From positions 310,001 to 374,000 of the forward strand of contig OY969694.1 of assembly GCA_963701955.1 (NCBI GenBank): DNA of 64,000 nucleotides. Reading direction: 5' to 3'. Origin of the DNA: Bog-473 sp963701955 (GTDB taxonomy: Bacteria; Actinomycetota; Acidimicrobiia; Acidimicrobiales; RAAP-2). The notes under the pieces are model-generated. The model had not been told where the DNA came from. It saw only the letters and a program-made list of their open reading frames with translations, and searched no databases. Positions 24,325 to 32,300 of this stretch are shown here, piece after piece; within the stretch, counting starts at the first letter, position 1, and every line of letters begins with the position of its first letter. The position numbers were made by a program, and so were the translations under genes.

Positions 24325-24827
24325 GTGCCGAGTGACGCCGAGTTGACGTTCGCCGACCACGCCGGGCGCTTCTACGCCCGACGCTTCGGCATGGCCCCGA
24401 TGGTTGGCCGCCTGATCGGCTACCTGACGGTCTGTGACCCCGCGAGCAGAGCATCAGCGAGCTGGCCGAGGCGCTGCTCGCAAGCCGGAGCGCAATCGCG
24501 AACGCCGTGAACACATTGGAGACCCTCAAGCTCATCCGGCGTTCCCGGGCGGCGGGTGAGCGGATGGACCGGGTGCGAATCGACATGACAAGCCCCAACG
24601 CCATGGGCTTCGACGTCTCTGAGTACCAGGAGCAGGCCGACCTCGCCCGAGAGGGTCTGACCCTCCTTGCCGATGAGCCACCTGAGCGAAAGGCACTGTT
24701 GTTGGAAGGAGTCGCGTTCGCCGAGTTCCTAGTGGAGCGGATGCCGGTCTGGGAGCAGGAGTGGAAGACACACCGCGAGAGACTGCGTGCTGCAGGTGAG
24801 CTTCCGAACGATGCGACGTCGCCATGA
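24325..24827 (+). pseudogene. GbsR/MarR-type regulator with a one-base deletion
   Basis: The frame from GTG 24325 gives MPSDAELTFADHAGRFYARR and on to a winged-helix start (MVGRLIGYLTVCDP), then leaves frame near 24442. A second frame takes over (EQSISELAEALLASRSAIAN, VNTLETLKLIRRSRAAGERM) and runs to 24827, where its stop overlaps the ABC ATPase start by four bases. Restoring one G at GCGAGCAG would fuse them into a normal 167-residue regulator of the GbsR group that commonly precedes DrrAB-type exporters. It is either a pseudogene or a sequencing error. The -10-like TAGGCT just upstream suggests a leaderless message. Confidence 0.7.
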
Positions 24828-25816
24828 GGAAGAAGGCCACAAGCGAGTCTGGCGAGACGGTGCTCGGCAATGAAGCAGGCAATGCCATCGAGGTGCGGAA
24901 CCTCGTCAAGAGCTACAAGGAAGTTCCGGTGCTCCAAGACGTCTCGTTTTCCGTCCGGCGGGGCACGGTTTTCGCCCTTCTCGGGGCAAACGGCTCGGGC
25001 AAGACAACCACGATCAACATCTTGACCACCCTGCTCAAGGCGGACGACGGCACAGCGAGCGTCGCCGGATTCGACGTGGCCGCGCAATCTGCTGAGGTCC
25101 GCGCGCGCATCAGTGTGACCGGACAGTCCGCAGCCGTTGACGATGTCCTCACCGCTCGGGAGAACCTTGTGATGATGGGCCAGCTGTGCCACGTCGCCGA
25201 TCCCGGTCAGACTGCGACGGAACTGCTGGACAAGTTCGAGCTCAGCGATGCATCCAACCGCCGCCTGGTGACCTTCTCGGGCGGGATGCGACGCCGGCTG
25301 GACATCGCCATGAGCCTGGTGGGCGAGGCACCAATCATCTTCTTTGACGAGCCCACCACTGGGCTCGACCCCAAGAGCCGGAACGACATGTGGCTAACGA
25401 TCCGGCAACTGGTCGAGACCGGAACCACGGTCTTCTTGACCACCCAGTACCTCGAAGAGGCTGACCATCTCGCCGACGAGATCGCCATCCTTCACGGCGG
25501 GCAGATCGTGGCCACAGGAACGGCAGACGAACTGAAGGCGATGATGCCAGCCGGGCTCCTCGAGCTGGAGTTCGGCGAGGAAGCGCAACTGTCTGCGGCT
25601 GAGCGAGCACTCGGCGACCAGCACCGCGTCAGCCGAGTGGACTCCAAGCTGATGGTCGCCACCAGCGGTTCGGTTGGCGAAATGGCCGACGTGTTCATCC
25701 AGCTCAAGAACGCTGGGATCGAGCCGACCGAGTTCTCCCGGCAGCTACCGACGCTCGACGACGTTTTCCTCAAGATCCTCGACGACGACAGGGACCGCCA
25801 TGCGGACGCTCGCTGA
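24824..25816 (+). CDS. ABC transporter ATP-binding protein (DrrA-type)
   Basis: A 330-residue nucleotide-binding subunit with Walker A GANGSGKTTT (about residue 65), Q-loop near VTGQSAAVDD, signature FSGGMRRRLD, Walker B IIFFDEPTTGLDP and the H-loop region FLTTQYLEEADHLAD. The C-terminal extension (about 240-330) matches the drug/daunorubicin-resistance DrrA group. It would power export of a hydrophobic compound with the permease encoded next. ATGA overlap with the broken regulator before it, and a 17-base overlap with the permease gene after it. Confidence 0.92.
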   Translation: MRKKATSESGETVLGNEAGNAIEVRNLVKSYKEVPVLQDVSFSVRRGTVFALLGANGSGKTTTINILTTLLKADDGTASVAGFDVAAQSAEVRARISVTGQSAAVDDVLTARENLVMMGQLCHVADPGQTATELLDKFELSDASNRRLVTFSGGMRRRLDIAMSLVGEAPIIFFDEPTTGLDPKSRNDMWLTIRQLVETGTTVFLTTQYLEEADHLADEIAILHGGQIVATGTADELKAMMPAGLLELEFGEEAQLSAAERALGDQHRVSRVDSKLMVATSGSVGEMADVFIQLKNAGIEPTEFSRQLPTLDDVFLKILDDDRDRHADAR

Positions 25817-26576
25817 CACCTGGACGATGACAAGGCGAAGTCTGCGCTACACCACGCGCAGCATGGACACCATCATCACTGTCGTCTTGATGCCGATTGC
25901 CATGTTGCTGTTATTCGTCTATGTATTCGGCGGCGCAATCGGTACGCAGACCGGCTCGATCAAGTACGTCGACTTCATCACCCCCGGGGTCGTCATCTTG
26001 ACCGTGATCAGTGGCATCGCCTACGCCGCGGTGCGTCTCAGCACCGACCTCCATCGGGGCATTATCAGCCGGTTTCGGACCATGCCGGTGGCACCCTCGT
26101 CGGTCCTGGGCGGGCAGGCCCTTTCGTCGACGCTGTCCAATCTCTTTTCCTGCGTCCTGGTGGTGATGGTGGCGCTCGTTGTCGGATTCCGCCCGGCGGC
26201 GGACCTGAGCGCGTGGCTGGTGTTCCTCGGCCTGCTGGTGCTCCTCATCCTGGCCGCTACCTGGCTGGCGATGTTCTTCGGCCTGTTCGCCAAGACAGCT
26301 GAAGGCGCCGGCGCCTTCAGCTACGTGCTGATGCTGCTCATCTTCATCAGTCCATCGTTCGTGCCGACCGAGTCGATGACGCCTGCGCTGCGTGCGTTCG
26401 CCGACAACCAGCCGATGACGCCGATCATCGAGACCATGCGCTCACTGCTGACCGACGGCACGCCAGGTCCCCACATCTGGGGTGCCGTGGCATGGGCTGC
26501 AGGCATCCTTGTCGTGTCATACACTCTCGCGCTGGGCGTCTATCGCCGCGGTACGCCTTCCGCAGCCGCCCAGTAG
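25800..26576 (+). CDS. ABC-2 type permease (DrrB-like)
   Basis: A 258-residue membrane protein starting at ATG 25800. Six helices are visible, beginning with TIITVVLMPIAMLLLFVYVF, and the conserved YVDFITPGVVILTVISG and FSYVLMLLIFISPSFVPTESM segments of ABC-2 exporters. NQPMTPIIETMRSLL near the C-terminus is typical of DrrB-like permeases. With the ATPase it forms a two-gene drug or metabolite exporter. The frame is open further upstream, but that is the out-of-frame end of the ATPase gene. Confidence 0.9.
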   Translation: MRTLADTWTMTRRSLRYTTRSMDTIITVVLMPIAMLLLFVYVFGGAIGTQTGSIKYVDFITPGVVILTVISGIAYAAVRLSTDLHRGIISRFRTMPVAPSSVLGGQALSSTLSNLFSCVLVVMVALVVGFRPAADLSAWLVFLGLLVLLILAATWLAMFFGLFAKTAEGAGAFSYVLMLLIFISPSFVPTESMTPALRAFADNQPMTPIIETMRSLLTDGTPGPHIWGAVAWAAGILVVSYTLALGVYRRGTPSAAAQ

Positions 26577-26676
26577 CGCCCGAGTCGGTTCGCAATTCCG
26601 CTTTGGACTGAGAACAAGCACGGTCTGAGGTCCTCCAGGCAGCGGGGACCGCAGGGTGGAGGGAGCTCGCAGCAGT

Positions 26677-26721
26677 CCTTGCCGAGGTGAGGGTCGCGGG
26701 TTCGAATCCCGTCTTCCGCTC
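26677..26721 (+). repeat. tRNA-Gly 3'-end fragment (putative attachment site 2)
   Basis: Forty-five bases from CCTTGCC to CCGCTC match the tRNA-Gly 3' part with one mismatch (anticodon loop TTGCCGA instead of TTGCCAA). CCA is not kept. There is no 5' half, so it is not a tRNA gene. It lies just after the ABC exporter and closes segment 2. Confidence 0.85.
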
Positions 26722-27010
26722 TCAAGAACTCCCAGATCAGGGATCATATGAGCGCCAAATGCCCGGCGGGAGCCACTCTTGAGTTCCTTCGTCGGGCCTT
26801 CCGACAGGGTCCAGCGGTGTCGAAAGTACGGTTCATGCTTGATGGCGTGGATCAGGCACCTGCTTGACACTCTCCGGCTCGATTGCGGTACCTGGGCGAC
26901 ACTGACTCTGGTACCTGCTTGACACTTCGTGCATGAGAGGTCGACCACGTGGCCGTTGCCACCTTCTTCGCTGTTGACGCAGTCGTCGACAGAACCGAAG
27001 GAGGCCGACC
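26722..27010. other. Non-coding stretch with short dispersed repeats
   Basis: No gene is visible. A 29-base sequence at 26790-26818 recurs near 32.3 kb. GGTTCATGCTTGA at about 26832 also occurs near 16.06 kb. ACCTGCTTGACACT occurs at about 26860 and 26915, with a weaker relative between them; its complement TGTCAAGCAGGT looks like an insertion-sequence end, in keeping with the IS481 relic that follows. Confidence 0.4.
26790..26818 (+). repeat. 28/29-bp direct repeat, left copy (partner at 32273-32300)
   Basis: CGTCGGGCCTTCCGACAGGG and the following GTCCAGCGGT recur at 32273-32300 with one base deleted. The repeat contains a five-bp stem GTCGG/CCGAC. The two copies bracket the P450 relic, binding-protein, SDR and amidohydrolase genes. 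Confidence 0.6.
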
Positions 27011-27133
27011 GTGCTGGTGCAGCTCAAGGCTGTGGAACAGCGCTATCGAGCGGTGATCGACGTCCTCGACGGGATGTCCGTGACCGAAGTGACAAAGAGC
27101 AACATTGCGAGCCGCCAGAGCGTCCACACGTGA
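27011..27133 (+). pseudogene. IS481-family transposase, N-terminal relic
   Basis: From GTG 27011, after a GAAGGAGG ribosome site, the frame reads VLVQLKAVEQRYRAVIDVLD then MSVTEVTKSNIASRQSVHT and stops. This is the start of an IS481-type transposase (LVQLKxVEQRYxAVLxVL...VTEVA...RQTVHxWLRRY), with a short deletion in the helix-turn-helix and everything after it lost. It abuts the broken P450 gene and probably destroyed its 3' end. Confidence 0.65.
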
Positions 27134-27670
27134 GCTGCGCCGCTTTGCCAACGGAGGCATGTCGGCATTGGCCGACAGAATCTCGAAGCTCGAGAACGGC
27201 CAGAACCAGATGGTTCCGCTCACCGAGGCACGTGTCGATGTGGCGCGAGACCACTGGCTCCACGATCTCGGTAATCTAGCGCTCCACGGCCTTAGGTGAG
27301 AATGCCTTCTGGAGCAGGGCACGGTTCCTCTGGTGATCGGGTTCGTCATCTCGAGAAGTGTGTGGCCCATGATTGGCCCCATGATCCGGCTCAGGATCGA
27401 CGACGAAAACACGTCGTTCTTCCTCAGCACGTGTTGGACGGCGTCGAATGGCATCACCGTGTACGGCGTGGCATCGCCGATGAGCATCGCTTCAGCGGGT
27501 TGGTCCACTCCGAAACGAGGCCATGTCGGACCGACATGGACGGGGCACTCTTCGCGCAGCTCGTGGAGCACCGGGTAGGGGTCGAGGACCTGCTCTACTC
27601 CGTTGGCCGCGTCGAAGGCGCCGAAGGGGTAGTACTCCTCATCGGTATCAGACACACCGAGAATTACCAC
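27134..27670 (-). pseudogene. Cytochrome P450, N-terminal fragment with frameshift and stop
   Basis: Reading from 27670 the frame gives LDPYPVLHELREECPVHVGP, MPFDAVQHVLRKNDVFSS and MGPIMGHTLLEM, the usual P450 start (proline-rich arm, helix B/B'). Near 27340 a frameshift is needed; the next frame gives DEPDHQRNRALLQKAFSPKA (the C-helix region), then a TAG at 27276-27278 in place of a Trp codon, then ITEIVEPVVSRHIDT and a diverging tail that ends at the IS481 relic. The I-helix, ExxR and haem cysteine regions are gone, so it cannot be active. Confidence 0.75.
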
Positions 27671-28181
27671 ATGTGCTCAGATCTGGCAACGATGCGACGG
27701 GCAGGGACCGACCGAACCTCACGGGTCGCTCTACCGGCTTAGGAAACACGGCACCGTGGCGACGACGTGCGTAGCGGGCGGCCTCAATTCAGTTCAACTT
27801 TGACTTGCAGCTTCGAAAAAATGTTTGTACGATCGTAAAAGGTAATATCGGAACATTGAGCATACCGCTCGGTCTAGACGTGGCCGGAGATCAAATTCGA
27901 CTATGGGAATTCGGTCCTGAGAGTGGCGGCACTCTCGACGGGGAAAGGACTCGATGGGACTCGTCTTCACCCGTTCAAAGCAGACATTGGTCTGGTAGAT
28001 GGCGAAGTCACGCAAGATCGGAGGCCGGATGACGGCTGGCACCAATATCCGAGAACTCGATGTTAATGGTTGCATCGCCGCCCGCGGATTTGTCGATCTA
28101 ATACTCATTTTGTGACGCGCAGATCCAGTGGGATCCATATGCCGGAAATGTGGCGAATATTAGCTGGGGGGACAAATCTCA
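27671..28181. other. AT-richer intergenic region upstream of the binding-protein gene
   Basis: No convincing gene is found in these 511 bases. Base composition is clearly more AT-rich than the flanks, particularly 27780-28170. It contains the palindrome at 27828 and possible promoter boxes (TTGACT near 27800, TAATAT near 27842). It is the likely control region of the downstream binding-protein gene. Confidence 0.4.
27828..27837. promoter_or_regulatory. Palindrome TACGATCGTA (candidate regulator site)
   Basis: A perfect 10-bp palindrome in an AT-rich setting, with weaker symmetry outside it (TTTG...TAAAA). It resembles TetR-type half-sites in form. A TAATAT box follows at about 27842. No TetR gene is intact nearby. 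Confidence 0.35.
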
Positions 28182-29411
28182 ATGAGAACGTTGTCAGCAC
28201 GTTGGATCACGCGGTTCCGAATGTCTCGGACCATTGGTGTCTCCGCTTTGATGGGGCTCATTGCAACTGCGACATTGTCGAGTGTCGGGCCAGCTGCTGT
28301 AGCCACTGCTAGTCCGAGCGGAACCCCGTTCAAGATCGGGTACATCTTTGAATCTGCGGGACCGGCGAACATTGACGAGATCCCGGTGATGACTGCCTGG
28401 GTCAAGTGGAAGAACACGCACGGAGGAATTAACGGTCATCCGATTGATCTGATCACAGAGGTCGAGCCGGGCAGCCCCGCCATCGCGACTTCAGACGTCC
28501 AAAAGCTCATGAGCCAAGGCGTCGTGGCATTGGTTGATGGTGACAGTAACGACCCCGATTGGGCCCCGATGGTGAAACAGGCTGGTCTTCCGGTCTTCCT
28601 GACGAACGGCCAGAGTTTGGCGTTCGCAGGAAGCTCCGACGGCTTCGGGCCTCTCCTGTCTCCGACGCTGCAAGCTGAAGAGCAGCTCATTGAGGCGCAA
28701 AAAGTCGGGGTGAAGAACTTGTCGGTGCTTTACTGCACCGAATACTCGGCCTGCCAACAGGCCGTGCCCTACTACACAGCTGTAGCAAAGCAGTTCGGTA
28801 TCAACGTCGTGTACAGCGCCGCGGTATCGGGATCTGCACCGAACTATCTTGCGCAGTGCCTGAATGCCAAACAGTCTGGAGCCAACGGCATGATCATTGC
28901 GGCCAACGCGGACGTGGCGATCCGAGTGGCTGCCAATTGCGCACAGCAGGGGTATACGCCGCGCCAGGTGTCTTCCAGTGGGTCATTCAACAAGGCATTT
29001 GCTGGATCGAAGGGTACCGACGGTCTGATTTCAGGTGATAGCACGGTGCCGTTCTACGACATCAATTCCCCCGCCATCCGGGAAATGACCGACACTTTGA
29101 ACAAATACAACCCATCGATTACGAAGGCAGCAGCCTACAACGACATCGCAGTTTGGAACTGGGCCGTGGGAAACATGATCAGCGAGGCCGCCAAGGCAGG
29201 AGCGGTCGGCACGACCAACCCGATGACTCCGGCGGCTCTCCTCAATGGCGTGTACGCGCTTCGGACCTCTACTGCGGGCGGATTGACGCCTCCGATGACG
29301 TTCTCAGCGGGACATCCGCAGACGAACCGATGCTTCTATACGGCAGCCATCAAGAATGGTCACTTCGTTTTGCCTGAAGGGTTGAAAACGACCTGTGTCC
29401 CATCCAGTTGA
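28182..29411 (+). CDS. Branched-chain-amino-acid-type ABC transporter substrate-binding protein
   Basis: A 409-residue secreted protein with a basic N-terminus and hydrophobic core (RTIGVSALMGLIATATLSSV) and cleavage near ATASPSG. The mature part has the Peripla_BP_6 fold: FKIGYIFESAGPANIDEIPV, HGGINGHPIDLITEVEPGSP, SDVQKLMSQGVVALV, and paired cysteines (YCTEYSACQQ; NCAQQG). Ligands of this family range from amino acids to amides and aromatic acids. No permease or ATPase of this transporter is present in the window, so it is an orphan or scavenges for a remote system. Its codon use is less GC-rich than the chromosome, consistent with transfer. Confidence 0.85.
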   Translation: MRTLSARWITRFRMSRTIGVSALMGLIATATLSSVGPAAVATASPSGTPFKIGYIFESAGPANIDEIPVMTAWVKWKNTHGGINGHPIDLITEVEPGSPAIATSDVQKLMSQGVVALVDGDSNDPDWAPMVKQAGLPVFLTNGQSLAFAGSSDGFGPLLSPTLQAEEQLIEAQKVGVKNLSVLYCTEYSACQQAVPYYTAVAKQFGINVVYSAAVSGSAPNYLAQCLNAKQSGANGMIIAANADVAIRVAANCAQQGYTPRQVSSSGSFNKAFAGSKGTDGLISGDSTVPFYDINSPAIREMTDTLNKYNPSITKAAAYNDIAVWNWAVGNMISEAAKAGAVGTTNPMTPAALLNGVYALRTSTAGGLTPPMTFSAGHPQTNRCFYTAAIKNGHFVLPEGLKTTCVPSS

Positions 29412-29520
29412 CCATCTGGCTCAAGCCGAGCGGCACGCCACCATCTACACCGGGCTCGTGGCCCACGGAACGCAACTGCCTGCCTCAGCGTCAGCGCAGC
29501 ACCGGCTAGGGGCGCCTTGA

Positions 29521-30429
29521 GTGACAACGCGGGTCGCTCTGGTAACGGGTGCTAGCCGTGGTATCGGGAAGGCGTGTGCGATTGCGTTAGCCCATGCCGG
29601 ATTGGATGTCGCCGTTGGGGGACGGACGTTGATCGAGGGCGACGGATGGGAGCCCCTCGACCCGTCCCGAGTTCTACCAGGTAGCCTGGAAGGCACCGCA
29701 GCTGAAGTCATCGATGCAGGACAGAACGCTCTGCCCGTGAGGATGGACCTGCTTGACCGCGATTCGCTGGCAGCCGCGGTTTTGAGAGTCCTCGGCGAGT
29801 GGGGCCGTATCGACGTTCTGGTGAATAACGCGGTCCATTGGGAACCAGAACACAACAAGAGTGTTCTGGACGTCTCAATGCGCACGCTTGAGTTGGAGAT
29901 CGAAGCGAACGTGCTCGCCCCGGTCGCCCTCACGAAACTTGTTCTTCCGGGAATGCTCCAACGTGGTGTCGGGACAATCGTTGATCTCACGTCGGCAGCC
30001 GGTTATATGGATCCACCGATGGGTGTGGATAAGGGTGGTTGGCCGCTTGGTTATGCTCTTGGCAAGGGAGCATTTCACCGAATAGCCGGAATGATTGCAC
30101 TCGAACTCGGTGGTCAAGGCATCAGGTCATTCAATGTCCAACCTGGTTTTGTTTGGACCGAGCGCGCTCAGGCCTCTCAGGACAATAGAGCTCAAGCTGC
30201 ACGGGCGGCAGGTAGGGAACCATCGTCTCCCGTTGTGCCGTTCGAGGGAGCACCTCCCTCGGTAATCGGGGCGGTAATCGCATGGTTGGCAACAGATCCA
30301 GAGGCCATGGAACTGAGCGGCAAAACGATAGAAGCCCAGCAGTTCGCGCTCGAGCGTGATTTGTGCCCGGATTGGCGGTCGTCGCCCGATGCAGTTGGGA
30401 CTATCGGCAAGAGTGCAAGCGTGTGGTAG
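29521..30429 (+). CDS. Short-chain dehydrogenase/reductase
   Basis: A 302-residue SDR starting at GTG 29521. The cofactor loop is VTGASRGIGKACA (residues 8-20), followed by an NNAG-type NNAVHWEPEHNK, the catalytic serine in DLTSAAGYMDPP and the YxxxK pair in YALGKGAFHRIAG. The C-terminal part has PGFVWTERAQAS. Substrate unknown: SDRs reduce or oxidise alcohols and ketones with NAD(P). Together with the P450 fragment, binding protein and amidohydrolase it looks like a remnant of a catabolic gene set. Confidence 0.88.
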   Translation: MTTRVALVTGASRGIGKACAIALAHAGLDVAVGGRTLIEGDGWEPLDPSRVLPGSLEGTAAEVIDAGQNALPVRMDLLDRDSLAAAVLRVLGEWGRIDVLVNNAVHWEPEHNKSVLDVSMRTLELEIEANVLAPVALTKLVLPGMLQRGVGTIVDLTSAAGYMDPPMGVDKGGWPLGYALGKGAFHRIAGMIALELGGQGIRSFNVQPGFVWTERAQASQDNRAQAARAAGREPSSPVVPFEGAPPSVIGAVIAWLATDPEAMELSGKTIEAQQFALERDLCPDWRSSPDAVGTIGKSASVW

Positions 30430-30570
30430 TCGCGCACGCATCGTCCGCGGTTGGCTTGACCCGGGACTGGTCCGCGTACGGGAATCAGGGTCTGGACGTC
30501 GGTGGGATCGAGGCCGAGCCCTTCGAGGGGATGATGCTGGCCGTTAGGCGCTGAAGTTGTCGACAGGAAG

Positions 30571-31925
30571 TCAGTGCACCGCGGCCGCCAGCACAGGATC
30601 GGCTGCCAGGAGAGCGTCGATCGATGCCGGATTCGCGACCTGAGCCTGCTTGAGATACCCGGAGCGCAAGTCCCACGTGTGAATCATCCGCTCATCGATC
30701 TCAGGACCTGGCTCGAGGATGTCGTCGACGGTGAATCCGACGCGCTGAGCGATTGCTTCGAGCTCGGCTCGGTCGAGGTTCAGCATCTCGATCGCGTTCT
30801 CTCCGAGGACCATCCGCAGCTCGTTCTCCGGAACTCCGCCAAACGCGTCGCGCAGCCACTGTTTCGTATTGGGCCACGTGCCCTCCGGGTGGGGGTAATC
30901 ACGTGCGAACACGATGTTTTCAATCCCGATCTCGTGGCGCATGGGCACCTCGCACTTGTGCATGAAGGAAATCGACTGGAGGCAGTTCGTGTGCCAGTAC
31001 TCGCTGGGCTTACGCTTCGCAGGGAGGTCGGCCCGCGACCGGTCGTACACCTCGTCGAGATGCACCAACAAGCTCGGGATCCAGTCAGCGCGCAGCTCGG
31101 TGAGCATGAAGCGAAGGTCCGGGAACCGATCGAACACCCCACCCAGCATCATCTGCCACAACGCCTGCAGTGGCTCGTAGGCGCGGTGAAAGAAGTCGCC
31201 AGTCTGGTTGTTCATCCGGTCGAGGAAGCCGATGCCCCTGTCGAGGTTGGCTTGGCCCTGTTCGACCTTCCCCGCCAACGTCAGTGGCTTTTCCCCGTAG
31301 CCGGCATGGGCCGCCGCCCAAATGCCGTGCTCTTGGAGCACACCCCAATACGGATCAAAGTAGGTGTCATACAGCCGCGGCAGGTCCGAGCGTGGGACCG
31401 TCATGGGCAGGTATGAGCCCCGAAAGTCATGCTGTGCCATCCACTGAAGGTCCTCGAGCATCATGTCGATGTCGACACCCAGACCTGGATCGCCAATCAG
31501 ATAGAACCGATCGCCATGTTCACCGAAGGTGTCGGCTACCCAGCGATTGTACAAACGTGAGCCCGCGGCGTAGAAGTCCTGCGGGCGCTCCTGCCACATG
31601 GGCGCGAACAAGCGGAGCGCCTGTGGATCTCCCTGGAAGATCATCTCGGCGGCAACGCCCTCGCGGTCCATCTGCGCGAGCCGCTGGTCGACGTTGCCGA
31701 GGGCACCAAGACGTCCCTCGGCCCAGACGCCGTCCGGGTCGATAATCGCCAGCAGCTCGTCATCGAAGTCCGAGAAGAGTCCCATTACCTTCACGAATCT
31801 CTCATGGTCCTGCGCGCTGATGACAGGTGCTCGCGGTATTCGGGATCGGCGTACTCGTCCCAGACCTCTGGCGGCGCTTCGGCGTGCCCGTCACCCGAGA
31901 CGATGATCAGCTTGTCTGTTGCCAT
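30571..31925 (-). pseudogene. TIM-barrel amidohydrolase (COG2159 type) with a 2-bp frameshift
   Basis: From ATG 31925, with GGAGG five bases upstream, the protein starts MATDKLIIVSGDGHAEAPPE, carrying the N-terminal metal-binding DGH motif, and leaves frame at the run GCGCGC near 31812-31817. Removing two bases restores QDHERFVKVMGLFSDFDDEL and 407 further residues to 30571. The rest is typical of the family: VDQRLAQMDREGVAAEMIFQ, HDFRGSYLPM, WAAAHAGYGEKP (metal His), FMLTELRADWIPSLLVH and FARDYPHPEGTWPNT. As it stands the product would lack the metal site, so the gene is inactive or the read is wrong. Related enzymes decarboxylate or hydrolyse ring compounds. Confidence 0.75.
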
Positions 31926-32299
31926 GGAGTCCTCCTTGCAACCCAACGCGCGAAAGGTAATCAACAACCATAAATATTATCCCCTTTGAGGGTACCATAC
32001 CCGTGCTGTTCGCGGATTGGCATTTCGCCCGTAGGGGTCCGAAGACTCGATCAAGCCACTGACGGGGTAATTCAGATTGTCGCCGATCCGGTACCCAGCT
32101 CTTACCATCAAGGATGTATCCCGGCGCAGCGGACACCGGCGTCACGGCGAGGAGGAAGTCCACCACGTCGCATCGCCAATCCCATCCGCTCCACCCAAGA
32201 ACCCGGACGAGCTGATCGTCCCCGCCCGCGAGGGCAACGCCCTGTAGTAGACCGCCCTACAACAGGGTTGAGCGTCGGGCCTTCCGACGGGTCCAGCGG
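31926..32299. other. Intergenic region with a possible gene remnant and the right direct repeat
   Basis: No intact gene is present. On the minus strand at about 32170-32000 the frame reads VDFLLAVTPVSAAPGYILDG then KSWVPDRRQSELPRQWLDRV, which has protein-like composition but no start and matches nothing I can name; it may be the tail of a lost gene. The 28-bp repeat shared with 26790-26818 lies at 32273-32300. Confidence 0.35.
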
Positions 32300-32300
32300 T
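32273..32300 (+). repeat. 28/29-bp direct repeat, right copy (partner at 26790-26818)
   Basis: Same orientation as the copy at 26790-26818, with one base missing. It ends at the stop codon of the MFS transporter gene. Confidence 0.6.

Noticed and set aside
26852..27250. C-terminal continuation of the minus-strand P450 frame as an intact protein
   Set aside because: After the frameshift near 27340 the translated sequence no longer resembles P450; the homologous residues lie in another frame and are interrupted by a stop.
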